Shown here one piece after another: positions 1-11,900 of a stretch of 64,000 nt of DNA. A program made the position numbers and the translations under genes. The stretch is from the NCBI GenBank assembly GCA_001051155.2, contig JYIP02000001.1, positions 5,580,001-5,644,000 on the forward strand. Direction: 5' to 3'. The stretch comes from Chrysoporthe austroafricana (Eukaryota; Ascomycota; Sordariomycetes; Diaporthales; Cryphonectriaceae). The stretch's first letter is position 1. Every line of letters starts with the position of its first letter. The notes beneath the pieces were generated by a model. The model was not told where the DNA came from and made no database searches. It was given only the letters and a program-made list of their open reading frames with translations.

Positions 1-1000
1 ATAAAACTCGCAATAAGAATAAGGCATAAATATAATAGACCCGGATAATATTATAGTACGAAAAAGAAAAATTTTCTATTTAGTTTTAAAAGATTTTGAT
101 ACCCGAAAACTAATAACCTTATTGGATATCCTGATTAGGAAATTGCGATAAGCAAGGAATAGAATTAAAAAGACTTATGAAAGATAATATTATAACCTAG
201 CAAAAGGACTAGGGTATGCAATACGAAAAGAAAATTTGGTTAGATACCTTGCCAATAATTTCATTCTAGAAAACCTTATAACCGTTTACGTAATTAGGGG
301 TTAGGGTTAGTCTAAATCGATAAGATCGATATCGATCCAGAAATGAAAAACTGGATATATAAGGATAGGATATTAACCAGATAAATTGCCATAGCTTTTC
401 AGTCGTAAATCTAAGTATTACTTAAACCCTATAATACTTTCAAGTAATAGCCTCCTAGGCTTATGAACTTTGCGATTATTTTGTTAAACGTATTTCGGTA
501 TTCAAGGCTATATTTAGTACCGCTCTTATTAGCATAAACCCTTTAATTCTACAGTTTATTTTAGGATTACTGTAGCGTTCATAATAGTAATCTTTATTTT
601 CATTAGCTTATTTCTGAAAAGTAGCATTAAAATCGTAATCTATATTATCTTTTGTAAAGACGATTTTAATAGCTTTGAAGTCGTATTCGAAACGGAAGAT
701 TTGGTTTATAATAAAATACAAGCCCGATTGGTTAGACAAAACGGTAAAATCAAAATTGTAGAACCAAATAACGAATTCGTATATATATTCTCTTATAGTA
801 AAAAAGAAGAAGTATTAAATACGATTATCGTAAATTCTGATAATACCGAATTTGATATTATTATAAATAGCAAAACTATTAGTAATATAAGGATAATTAA
901 TACCGAAATTGCTTTTCTAAGTAAAATTATAGCGTATATATTCTTTGGAAATATAGAAAGCTAGTATACGGTAATATATTGCAATTTCGGCTTTAATAGC
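1..1000 (-). repeat. RIP-decayed fragment of the region's gypsy family
   Basis: AT-rich sequence with no intact gene. Bases 480-960 resemble 10700-11220 in the same orientation and carry the same decayed minus-strand reading frame found downstream of integrase in the large element (motif NENKDY, here about 585-640). Bases about 200-420 are an inverted copy of a second short repeat also seen at about 8560-8870 and 19192-19375. The 87-residue plus-strand ORF at 701-964 is antisense to the decayed minus-strand frame, so I do not call it a gene. Confidence 0.7.
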
Positions 1001-1462
1001 TTTGGATTTAGAATTATATTTAATAGATAAAGCAGGGGCAGCGCGAAACGTAATTCGTAAGAGCAAAATGCTATTAATATTAGCTCAAAAAGCTTTGCTT
1101 AATATAGCTAATAGATTAGCTATATTCGGTAAATCGTTTTCGGTTGAGTTAATAATATCGTTTATAATTCGATAATACTTAGCTGGCATTATAAAGTTTC
1201 GTTTTATTATAGCAAATAAGCTTAGATTAGCGACTAGTATAATGGGTTCAAAAGCTTTAAGCTTAGCTAAGACTAGCTTGATATTCTTAGCTATTTTTTT
1301 CTAAGCAGCAAAGGCTATATTACGATTATATTCGTAAATTATAATAATTTTAGCTATATTAATTGCGTAATGCATAGCATTTATTTCTTTTTTAATAAAG
1401 TTGCTATAATTATTTAATATCGTTTATTTAGCCTTATTTTTAATATAATAGCTACGCTTATT

Positions 1463-2602
1463 TTATAAGCAATTATTTCTCGATATTATAATAGGAAATA
1501 GAATGCGACAAGCTATTAATGAAATATATAGAGCAAGGATAAAATTACGAATAGTAAGTAAATTCGAAATGAATTCAAGCAATGCTCCTTTAATAGAATT
1601 ATTTATTAATCCGTTATCTATATTCTTGCTCGTAATAGCATTCGCGCTAAGGCTATTAAGATCGTTTTCAAGAAAGACAATATAAATTACGATTTTAATA
1701 TTACTTTTCCGAAATGAGTTAACGAAAATAAAGATTACTTTAATGCTGCCTAGTTTATCCAATACTAAAATCGCATTATAAGCCTTAAATCCTATATTTA
1801 AATTCATAAATTAATTAAAACTTTGCAGCTTAATATTTATAATTATACCGATTTTTGCAATTATATCGGAAAAGCAGAATTATTTGCTATATTCTTCTAT
1901 AATTTATAAAATTTTAAAATTATTATTAAAGTCCGGAAAATTATTCCTAATTAATAAATATATTTATTATTTATCGATATAATTTTAATAATAATATATA
2001 ATGCTACTTTTATTTAATAATATATAGATTTAGCTATTTATATTAAAAATAAATTACGATATTACTATATAATAATTATATACAGCTATTAATTTTGCAA
2101 GCCGATATACTTTATCGCAATTTTATTACAATTTTATTAACTTTTTCTATTAAAAAATATATTATTCGTTTTATATTTATTACTATTATATTAACTTAAT
2201 ACTTTATTTTTTAAATGTTATATATTTAATTAATATTTATAAGCTATTATAATCTTTAATTATACTTATAATAAATATTTTAACAATAAATATAATTAAG
2301 CATTACCGAAATACATTTGAATATTAGCTAATACTTATTATATATAAGTAATATATAAATCCGTTTATTTTAAAAATAACCGATTTCGATAAAAAATAAA
2401 TATATTTACTTATTAAGAACTCTAATACGGATCGACATTATAAAACGAATATTATTTCTTATATAATTTCTTTTATTTAATAATATTATTATATTTTTCC
2501 TTATTTTATAATTTAAGATTTTACTATATTATATTACTATTAATATAAAATATCTTTAATTATTAGTTTTTTTATAAATAAAGGCTATAAAAGGCTGGCA
2601 AT
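1463..2602 (+). repeat. Inverted 3'-end fragment of the gypsy family
   Basis: This stretch is a plus-oriented copy of the region next to the 3' LTR of the 9739-19167 element. Read on the plus strand from about 1680 it gives the decayed frame containing NENKDYFNAA, with stop codons where the other copy also has stops (TAG at expected Trp positions). It runs to the LTR relic at 2603. The 114-aa ORF on the minus strand (1463-1807) is antisense to this frame. Bases 1000-1463 between the two inverted copies show no recognisable feature. Confidence 0.65.
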
Positions 2603-2766
2603 TAATAGCAAAACTTATAGAAATAATAAATTTTTAATAAATTTGCTTAGTAAATGCTATACTTTTATTAAAAGGCTTATAAAATACTTTAATATACTCT
2701 TAACGTAATTCATTCTTTTAAAAGAATTATACTTTATAATATATTTAATATATATATTATTATTAT
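2603..2766 (+). repeat. Decayed LTR relic, inverted relative to the main element's LTRs
   Basis: This is the reverse complement of the 207-bp LTR found at 9739 and 18961. It starts with a TAATAGCAAAAC end (intact form TGATAGCAAAAC) and fades out near TTATTATC. It is shortened and more AT-rich than the main LTRs, consistent with heavy RIP. It closes the plus-oriented 3' fragment at 1463-2602. Confidence 0.6.
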
Positions 2767-5700
2767 CCTTTTCTTATAATATTGTTCTTTTAATCTTTTT
2801 GGAATTAGCGTATTTTATTATCCTTATTTATACAAATTTCAATTCTCTTTGAAATTTTTCTTAAAATTTTTTTAATTCTTTTAATTCGTTTTTCTGTAAT
2901 TTTTATATTTATTCCTAATATTTTGTTATAATAAGCTATTGGATTATAGCTATAAAATGCGTAAAATAATAATTTCTTTATTATGCTTATATTTATATTG
3001 TTATATATAAATTATATTAATAATAGCAAATTAACTTAATTATTTTAGTTATAAATTATATAATATTATAAATATTATTTAATAATTTAATTTATTCGTT
3101 TTATTTATTTATTTATTTGCGAATAAAATATTATAAATAGCTTTTATTATATCCCGAATAATTTTAGAAATAAAGTTTAAAAGTTTAATATAAATTTCTT
3201 ATTTCTATTAAAACTAATTTCTTTTAATATGCTATAATTAGCTATAATCGTTTTGAAAAATATATATACGAAATCTTCCGCTATATTGCTTTTCTTATAG
3301 AGTAGGAAATAAGCGTACTTACTTAATTTGCAAACTATTATTAAAATATTATTATATTATACTTTAATTATAAGTTTTCGTAAGAAAAGTAGCTTAATAA
3401 TAAAATCCTAGCTAATGGATTGCTAAATTGCTTTCGGAATAGAGAACGGTTAAAATAAATTATAAGGTTTATAATATTCAATTTTGTTTTTCTTATAGCT
3501 ATTGCATTTTTATAAAATTGCTTTAATCTTTCGTTTTAATTTTAGCAAATTCCAATATCTTTTAATCTTTTCGTAAATAGCTTTAATTCTTTAGTATTTA
3601 TATATTAGTATGCTATATATTATTTTAATATATTTATTTTATTTTTCAAGAGTTATATTTTCCGGTTTTTTTTTATTATTATTAATTCTAATAATCGTAT
3701 TGATTTCTTTAAATTCATTTATAAGGTTGCTATCCTTATTTTGCCGAAATATATTTTGGAATTTTTTGGGTTTTATATTTTAATAATCTGATTATTTGCT
3801 AAGTATATTTGCTTTGCCGTTTTTTTAATCTTTTGCAATAAACGATTTTGAAATCAAATTATAAAAAGAATTCTGCTTATCTAATTTATGTTTTATTTAA
3901 GATTTTCATTATTATAAACGTTATTAAATTCTTATAATCTGAATGCATTATAATTTAATATTTCATTCCGATTAAATATTATTATTTTTTTTTCAAATGC
4001 TTTAACAATTGCTATTAATTCTTTATTTAAAATGCTATAATTAAATTCTAAGCTATTCAGTTTCTTTAAGAAATTACTAATAATTCTAAAATATCTTGAA
4101 TTATCTTGCTAATTTAATTATTTACTGAATATATAATTTGATATATCGGTTTTAATTTTAAAAGGTTTCTTTAATTTTATTTCGTAAAAAATTAGCTTTA
4201 ATATAATTTATATTTTAATTTTATTAAATGCTTTTTATATTTCGGGAATTTATGTAAAGATTTATTTTTTCTTTATAAAGTTTATAAAAAAATATACGAT
4301 TTTATTATAATTGCAAATAAATTGCCAATAGAAATTAATATAGCTTGAAAATAATTTCTTATCTTTAATATTTTTAAATATAAACTATTCTTATATTGCT
4401 TAAATTTTATTTTTATATATGCTAATATATTTTAGCTTAATAATATAATTAAAATAATTAACTTTTTATTAATAAAAATAATATTTGCTTGGTTTAATTA
4501 AAAGCTTATTATCTTATAATATTTATAATATTTTCCGTATATTTTGCTTATATATTTCAAAATTTTTAGAAAAAATAAGAATATTATTAAAATAAATAAT
4601 AATAATAATATTTAAAAATTCGCGAAAAATATAATTAATCATTTCTTAAAACGATATTAACGCATTAATAAGTTTAAAAGGCATAATTATATATTCGAAA
4701 TATCCGTAATATATTTTAAATATTATTTTCCAAATATCGTTTTCTTTAATTCGGATATAATAATATCTTTCTTTAAAATTAAATATAATAAACTATTTTA
4801 TTCTTATAAAGCAATTTTTTATTTCGTTTGCTAGTAATAATAAATATCGATTTTTAATAATAATATTATTAAATTATCAATAATTTATATAAAGTTATAA
4901 CTTATTATTCTTTTTAAATATAAATAAGATTAAATATTTTGTAAGTAATTACGATAATCGTATATAATTTCGTTTTAAGTTTTCATTAATATATTCTCTG
5001 AATGTTTTAAATCTTGTTTTATCAAATCCGTAAATATAGAAGAATTTTGGTTAAATTCCTTCTTTTAAAGAGATTTCGTAATTATAGGAGCTATATTCCG
5101 GTAAGCTTATATCAAATTTTCTTTGAAAAAGCTTTTTGAACTTATAATAATACTCTCGTAATATATTTTCGAGTCCAGGTTTCGGTTTTTTTTCGTTTTT
5201 TGCTATTTGGAAAAATATAAAGTACTATTAAACGTATTTTGCTTTTCTTATTTTTCGTTTCTTAAATAATTCAATTTCCGGTAGCTTTGGGTATTTATTC
5301 TGAATTAATCCGAATTTCTTTTCGTAATCTCTTTATATATATCGTATCGAAAGCTATATTTCTTTATAATTCTATAATCTATAATTCTTAATAATGCTTT
5401 ATATTATATTAAGTTGCTATTAATTATTAATTGCTTAAAAGTCTGATTTATCTTTAATTTATATTTATAAGTTCGAAATATATATAACTTTTTCTTATAT
5501 TTTAATAAATGCTTTTATTTTAAAGATATATATAAGCTTATTTAAGCGCATTTTCTTTATATTATTTTTAATAATTAAATCTCTTTTCTTATTAATAATT
5601 GCAATTTTTTTTAATAAATATAATTTATTTTTATAAGATTTAATTTAATAGTCTAATTGATTCGAAAATTATACTTTTTAAATTAAACTATTTTGAAGAT

Positions 5701-6027
5701 TAATTCGTATTATATTATATTTGTAATATTAAAAGTAATATTTATCGTAAATCTTTAAATCGAAATAAATAAATAATTAATCTCTATATCGATTATATTT
5801 AAATTATATACAATTCTTTTTTTTATAATATTAAGCTTATAAAAATCCATTTTATATACTTAAAGAATTCTTTATTAATAATTTTTAATAAAATAAAGTT
5901 TCTTTAAGCGCTATTATTTAATAATACGTTATATCGTTACTCGCTAATATATATATTTAATATAATATGCTTTTTATTTTCCTTAATAATTATATATAAG
6001 GATTTCGTAATTTTGATCGGCTATTAT
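2767..6027 (-). mobile_element. Second Ty3/gypsy relic (YLDD-type), RIP-inactivated
   Basis: Minus-strand translation shows Ty3/gypsy pol remains. At about 4735-4645 the RT segment reads WKIIF..YGYFEYIIMPF, with a TAA at a position normally Gln. At 4645-4520 it reads EMINYIFREFL then IIYFNNILIFSK, which is the RT active-site block with YLDD changed to YFNN. At about 3467-3240 the integrase core is recognisable (SIPKAI*QSIS*DFI, then ILIIVCKLSKYAYF). Order RT then IN on the minus strand fits Ty3/gypsy. Its residues differ from the 9739-19167 element, so it is another lineage. I found no terminal repeats of its own. It lies between two inverted LTR fragments of the other family. Confidence 0.75.
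4520..4735 (-). pseudogene. Reverse transcriptase fragment with mutated active site
   Basis: Minus-strand frame with the gypsy RT palm signature. The two catalytic Asp positions read Asn-Asn (YFNN), explained by G-to-A changes (GAT/GAC to AAT). The preceding block MPFGLTNAP appears as MPFKLINAL, again only through transitions. The fragment cannot encode an active enzyme. Confidence 0.8.
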
Positions 6028-6210
6028 TAATAATATACGTACTGAATATATTATAAAGCATAGTTTTTTTAAAGAAGTAAATTACGCTAAGAGTATATTA
6101 AAGCATTATATATATCTTTTAATGAAAATATAGCATTTATTTAATAAATTTACTATATATTTATTAAGGGATTTACTATAAATTTATTATTTCTATAAGT
6201 TTTGCTATTA
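6028..6210 (-). repeat. LTR relic with adjoining 3' internal fragment
   Basis: Same orientation as the LTRs at 9739 and 18961. It begins TAATAATATACGTACTG (intact TGATAGTAAACGTACTG) and ends GCTATTA (intact GCTATCA). It continues into about 500 bp (6211-6707) matching the sequence just inside the left LTR of the full element (compare 9946-10450). This is the 3' end of a minus-oriented copy whose remainder is missing. Confidence 0.65.
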
Positions 6211-6707
6211 ATTGCTAGCCCTTTATAAGCTTTATCTATAAAAGAAACTAATAGTTAAAGATATATTAAGTTAATAATAATACGATATAATAAGACTTTA
6301 AATTATAAGATAAAGAAAAGTATAATAATACTATTAAATAAAAGAAATTATATAGGAAATAATATTCGTTTTATAAAATCGACCCGTATTAAAATCTTAA
6401 TAAATAATTATGCTTATACCGGGAATTTGAAAAGTAAATATGCTTATACTGGGAACTTAAATTAATATTAATCTTTTACTGAAATCGGTTATTCTTAAAA
6501 TAAACAGATTTATATATTACTTATATATAATAAGTATTAATTAATATTTAAGTATATTTCGGTAATGCTTAATTATATTTATTGCTAAAGTTATTATTGC
6601 AAATATAATTAAAGATTATAATTGCTTATAAATATTAGTTAAATATATAACTTTTAAATAATAGAATACTAAATTAATATAATAATAATAAATATAAAAT
6701 AGATAAT

Positions 6708-6891
6708 TGATAGCAAAACTTATAAAAGTAGTGAATTTATAATAAATTCTTTAGTAAATACGCAATAAATTTATTAAGTAAATGCTATACTTTTACTAAA
6801 GGGCTTATATAATGCTTTAATATACTCTTAACGTAATTTACCTTTTTAGAAAAATTATATTTTATAATATATTTCAGTACGTTTATTATCA
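6708..6891 (+). repeat. 5' LTR relic of a plus-oriented copy
   Basis: Starts TGATAGCAAAAC and ends TTATTATCA, the reverse complement of the main LTR. The adjoining plus-strand sequence (6892-7500) matches, in inverse orientation, the leader and gag start of the full element (18440-18960), including the region beginning TAGTAGCTACGC that corresponds to the primer-binding site. So this is the 5' LTR and leader of a plus-oriented copy truncated at about 7514. Confidence 0.65.
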
Positions 6892-7514
6892 ATTAGTAGC
6901 TACGCTTTGCATGCTTTTGCTACGTAATCGGGTTTCGATTATCGGCTTTATAAAGCAACGGTTTTTATAGAAATATCGGTTTTATAAAATATCGGCTTCT
7001 ATAAAAGTATCGGCTTTATAGAGTATCAGTTTCTATAAGAATATTAATTTTGTAAGATATTAGCTTTTATAAAAGTAGGGTTCTTATAAAAGATATTATA
7101 ATTATTTATCGATAATTTATTGCTAATTTATTATAGCAATTACTAGCAATAATATTTTATAACTATAGCTTATCGATTATATCGAAATTAAATATCTTGC
7201 TTAAATATAGAAGTTTATATAAGCTTTGAATAATCCTAAAATAAAGGATTAAGTTATATCGGATATTAAAATCTTCTTTGAAATTGTATATATTTTTATT
7301 AACTGGAAACTTTTAGCCGATCGATACGAAAAGACGAAATAGAATTTTAAGGAAATTAATACATTTTTGCAAAAGGTAAAGGCATAAATAGTTAAGCAAA
7401 GATAGCCTCTATTGCTTAAGCAGTAGACTTAAGAAAGAAGAAAGTCGAATTTCGATAAGAATTTATTTTAATAAATATAAAAGAATATTATGTTTTAAGA
7501 AAACTTTTCCAAAT

Positions 7515-7719
7515 TAATAGTAAACGTACTGAAATATATTATAAAGCATAGTTTTTCTAAAGTAAACTACGCTAATAGTATGTCAAAGCATTATATAAGC
7601 CCTTTAGTAAAGGTATAGCATTTACCTGGTAAATTTACCGTATATTTATTAAAGGATTTACTATAAATTTACTAAGCGAATCCACTATAAATTTACTACT
7701 TTTATAAGTTTTGCTATTA
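7515..7719 (-). repeat. LTR relic with 3' internal fragment (to about 8340)
   Basis: Begins TAATAGTAAACGTACTG and ends TTTTGCTATTA, a decayed form of the 207-bp LTR. It is followed by sequence parallel to 9946-10600, including a near-identical stretch around 8270-8350 and 10490-10570. It is the 3' end of another minus-oriented copy, abutting the truncated plus-oriented copy at 6708-7514. Confidence 0.65.
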
Positions 7720-8349
7720 ATTGCTAGCCTTTTATAACCTTTATCCATAACGGAAATTATAATTAAGAATATTTTGGGTTAATAATAATACGATATAGTA
7801 AAACCCCAAGTTATACGGTAAGGAAAAGTACGACTATATTATAGGATAAAGGAAATTATATAGGGAAATAACGTTCGTTTTATAAAATCGATTCGTACTA
7901 GAATTCTAATAAGTAAATATACTTATACCGGGAACTTAAATAATAAACGTGCTTACGCTAAGAATTAAAAAGAAAACTTGCTTATACCGGAAATTTAAAA
8001 TTAATCTTTTATAGCAACCGGTTATATTTAAAATAGATAAATATATATAATACTTATATATAATAAAACTAGCCGATATTTAAATATATTTCGGTAGTAT
8101 TTAATCGTATTTACTTATTAAAGTATTTAATATAAATATAATTAAAAATTAAAACTACTTATAAATATTAATAGAATATATAGCTTTTAGATAATAAAAT
8201 ATTAAATAAATATAATAATAGTAAATATATAATAGAATTGCGATAGGATATATCGGCAAGCGGAATTAATAGCCGTATATAGTCGTTATATAGCAATATT
8301 ATAACCAGTTTTTAATATAAATAGCTAAATTTATAAATTATTGGAAAAA

Positions 8350-9100
8350 AGCAGCATTAACTATTGCTAATAATATTTATAAAAGCATTTGCGCTAATAA
8401 AAGTATTTGGATAAATATTATAAACGCTGCAGTAATCCTAAAATAACTATAGAGTTAAAGGGTTTATATTAATAAGAATAATGCCAAGTATAGCCCTGAA
8501 TATCAGAACAAATTTACCAAGTATCGCAATATTTATAAGCCTTGAATGGCTATTAATAATAAGGGCTAATTGATACTTAAATTGATAACTGAAAAGCTAT
8601 AGTAACTTATATAGCGGATATCCTATTTTATATATCTAGCTCTTCAGTACTGGACTGATAGGATCGCTATTAATATTATCGGTCTATATAGGACTATCAG
8701 GACCGATAGCAATCCTGTCGGTCCAATCCCTAACCCTGGATTACGTAATCCTTATGGGTATTCCTTTAGTAGGGTTGTTATGCAAGCTGGCTTATTAGCC
8801 CTTCCTGCTTCCCGGTACGTTAGCAGGCCGTTCCCATATTGGGTTATAACAATAAAGCTTTTATCTTTCGTAAATAAAGCTGGAATAATTAATTTATAAC
8901 AGTATAAAATTGTAAGAGAGCGAATTTCGGTATAGGGTAAATAGAAAGGTATATAGATTAAGGGTAAATATTCGGCTTAAACAATTATATAAATATAGAT
9001 AAAGAAGAGATAAGAAAAGGGTTAATTTCTGTTATATTAGTTGTTATATCGTCCTTCTTTTTTTTTTTTCTTTTTTACTTGTTCTATCTATCGAGAGTGG
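8350..9100 (+). repeat. Short repeat family, least-decayed copy, plus unassigned AT-rich DNA
   Basis: Bases about 8560-8870 share order and wording with 19192-19375 (same strand) and about 200-420 (opposite strand): a CTGAAAAGC block, a run of GATCG-rich words and a CCCTAACCCT-like word. GC content is visibly higher around 8640-8830 than in neighbouring DNA, so this copy is less RIP-affected. I do not recognise a coding domain. Bases 8870-9100 are AT-rich with a T-run near 9060 and nothing identifiable. Confidence 0.45.
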
Positions 9101-9313
9101 GCGGAAGGCGAGATATATATATTTGAAATCTCTATCTTTCTCGAATATTCTTTGCCACTTGATTTATAATTATAAGCTGTATTTATAAGCATTTATTAGC
9201 TTATTANGCGGAAAGCGAGATATATATATTTGAAATCTCTATCTTTCTCGAATATTCTTTGCCACTTGATTTATAATTATAAGCTGTATTTATAAGCATT
9301 TATTAGCTTATTA
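9101..9313. repeat. 106-bp direct duplication flanking a single N (assembly join)
   Basis: Bases 9101-9206 and 9208-9313 are the same 106-bp sequence with one visible difference (GGAAGGCG versus GGAAAGCG), separated by one N at 9207. Two copies abutting one undetermined base is the pattern expected where overlapping contig ends were concatenated without merging. A true tandem duplication is possible but less likely. Confidence 0.75.
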
Positions 9314-9639
9314 TAAATTAAAGTTGCATTTGTATTATTTGGTTTATCCGTTCGAAAGCGATAGGAAAATAATTATTACAATAAGCTTTGCATTACGCAA
9401 GCTTGCTATTTGCCACTCGCCACTCTCTCGAATGTTCTAGCAGCTTCTGCTTACGTAATCAACTGATTATATAATTATATCTTATATATAAGTATAATTT
9501 ATAATAGTTATAAATATAGCAACCCTAGCTCTATAGCTCATATAGTTATTGAAATATTAAGAAATAAAGTTTTAATATTATTTATTTATTAACTTTTCTT
9601 CTTTTAATTATCCGAGCTTTTTATATTATTTATATATAT

Positions 9640-9738
9640 ATACTTATAAAGTATAGCATTTACTTGGTGAATTTATTGCATATTCACTAGGGAATTCATT
9701 ATAGATTTACCAAGCGAATCCATTATGAATTCACCACT
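9640..9738 (-). repeat. Left part of an older LTR interrupted by the 9.4-kb element
   Basis: The sequence from about 9640 (GTATAGCATTTACTTGG) to GAATTCACCACT at 9738 matches the second half of the 207-bp LTR. The missing terminus TCTATGGGTTTTGCTATTA resumes at 19173, after the CCACT duplication. The two parts join into one LTR 3' half once the element is removed. The first half of this LTR is not recognisable. Confidence 0.75.
9734..9738. repeat. Target-site duplication, left copy (CCACT)
   Basis: CCACT directly precedes the left LTR and recurs directly after the right LTR at 19168-19172. A 5-bp duplication is usual for LTR-retrotransposon integrases. It also fits the interrupted LTR reading across the insertion. 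Confidence 0.85.
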
Positions 9739-9945
9739 TGATAGTAAACGTACTGAAATATATTATGAAGCATGCTCTTTCCAAGAAAGTGGATTACGCT
9801 AAAGCCTATCAGGGCATTATATAAGCCCCCCGGTAAGGGTATAGCATCTACTTGGTAAATTCATTGCGTATTTACTAGGGGATTTATTATAGATTCACTA
9901 GGCGAATCCATTACGAATTCACCTCGTCTATAGGTTTTACTATCA
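9739..9945 (-). repeat. 3' LTR of the full-length gypsy element
   Basis: 207 bp, TGATAG...CTATCA. By eye it differs from the 5' LTR at 13 positions, all transitions. In 12 of these the AT base is in this copy, so this LTR has been mutated more than its partner. Confidence 0.88.
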
Positions 9946-10629
9946 ATTGCCGGCCCTTTATAACCTTTGTCCACAAAAGAAGCTAACCGTCAGAGACGTC
10001 TTGGGTAGCGGTAATATAATATAGTAGGATTCTGGGTTATACGGCAAGGAAAAGTATAATAGCATTATTGGATAAAGGAGATTATATAGGAAATAATAAT
10101 CGTTTCATAAAGCCGATTCGTATTAGAGTCCTAATAGGTAAATGTACTTATGCCAGGGACTTGAATAACAAATATGCCTATACTGGGAATTAAAAGAAAA
10201 CCTGCTTATGCCGGGAGCTTAGAATTGATTTTCTATTACAATCGGTTTATGCTTAGGGTAGATAGATATATATAGTACTTGTATATAATAAAGCTAGCCG
10301 ATATTCAGATATATTTCGGTAATACTTAATTGTATTTATTACCGAAATATTTGATATAAATATAACCAAAAACTAAAATTGCTTGTAAATATTAATAGAA
10401 AATATAGCTTTCAGATAATAAAGTATTAAATAGGTATAATAGTAATAAATGTAAAGTGAAATTACGATAAGATATATCGGTATGCAAAGCCGATAGCTGC
10501 GTATAATCGTTATATAGCAATATTGTAGCTAATTTTCAATATAAATAGCTAAATCTATAAATTATTGGAAAAAAGCAATATTATATGCTGCTAATAATAT
10601 TATATCGATAAATAATAGCTATATTTACT

Positions 10630-11900
10630 AATTGGAAATAACTTCCCGGGCTTTAGCAATAGCTTTAAGGTTTAGTAAATTGTAAGGGAATATAGCAAAT
10701 AGTTCTTCCTTTCCGATATAGTTGCAGAAATCGGTATAATTATGGATATTAAGCTATAAAGTCTTAACTAGCCTATACGCTTGGATATAGGACTTGAAGC
10801 CTATTATGCGATTTTAGTATTGCAAAAACTAGGCAGCGCTAAAGTAATCCTTGTTTTCGTTAGCCTATTTTTGAAAGGTAGCGTTAAAATCGTAATCCAT
10901 ATTGTCTTTAGTAAAGATAATCTTAATAGCCTTGAAATCGTATTCGAAACGGAAGATTTGGTTTATAATAAAATATAAGCCTAACCGATTGGATAAGACG
11001 GTAAGATTAAAATTGCGGAACCAGGTAACGAACTCGTATATATATTCTCTTATAATAAAAAGGAAGAAATATTAAATACGATTATCGTAAATTCCGATAA
11101 TGCCGAACTTAATATTATTATAAATAGCGAAGCTGTTAGTAACGTAAAGATAGTTAGTGCCGAAATTGCCTTTCCAGGTGAAATTATAGCATATATATTC
11201 TTTGGATATATAGAAAGCTAGCGTATAGTAGTATACTGCGATTTCGGCTTTAATAGCCTTATTAGTACGGTCCTTGCGGGTTTACGGAAGCTTGGCGGGG
11301 TAAAGCGAAATTGATAATAATACTAGCTTAATACTTAAAAATAATATTCAAAAATATAATAAAGGGTAATAACGATAAGGCAATACGGCTAGCTGTAATA
11401 AATGAATAGGGATAGTAATTATAGGCGCGCTAGTAAGAGGAAGAAAACAAAATGAATTTATTAGCGGTTTACGAAATAATAGCCTTTTGCATTTGCCAGA
11501 AATTCATTTGCCCTACTTAGCAATTGCCTTTACCCCAATGCGCGCTTATTGCGTCGCAAGTTCTTTCGGTTTCTTGGAACAAATAAATTAGCTTATTCCA
11601 GTATACTTTCTATTTGTAAGTTGCGCCTTGGCTTGCCTTATTTTCGTAAGGCAGTTACGATAATATCTTTCGGTTTAAGGATTTCTTCCGCTAGTAGCCG
11701 CCTTCGCTTTGCTCTTTCTTGCAATTCGGCTATAGCTTCGCATTTCCGTTCGAAATTATATATTATTTCGTTCGTATTCAGGGCATTACGGGGCATTTAT
11801 ATATTATAATAGCTAGAGTAATTTATCCATTTTACCAAGTATTCAATTCTGCGCAAACTATATTTATACTTTCGTTTATAATAGCTAATTATCTTTTCTA
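10630..11900 (-). pseudogene. Decayed coding region of unknown function between integrase and the 3' LTR
   Basis: A minus-strand frame from about 11215 to 10640 reads as about 190 protein-like codons with only a handful of TAA/TAG stops, several at positions that look like former Trp. Visible stretches include REYIYEFVTWFRNFNLTVLS, KDNMDYDFNATFQK, NENKDYFSAA, and NYTDFCNYIGKEELFAIFPY. Upstream, about 11813-11460, another minus-strand stretch (ERAKRRRLLAEEILKPKDII) is charged and helix-like, and may be the integrase C-terminus or the start of this ORF. The same frame is detectable in two other copies (about 1680-1950 plus strand; about 480-960 minus strand). I do not recognise the family. No chromodomain or envelope feature is evident. 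Confidence 0.55.

Noticed and set aside
291..310. TTAGGG-like words resembling a telomere repeat
   Set aside because: Only about two units, inside a decayed dispersed repeat whose other copies (about 8745, 19255) carry similar CCCTAA-like words far from any end.
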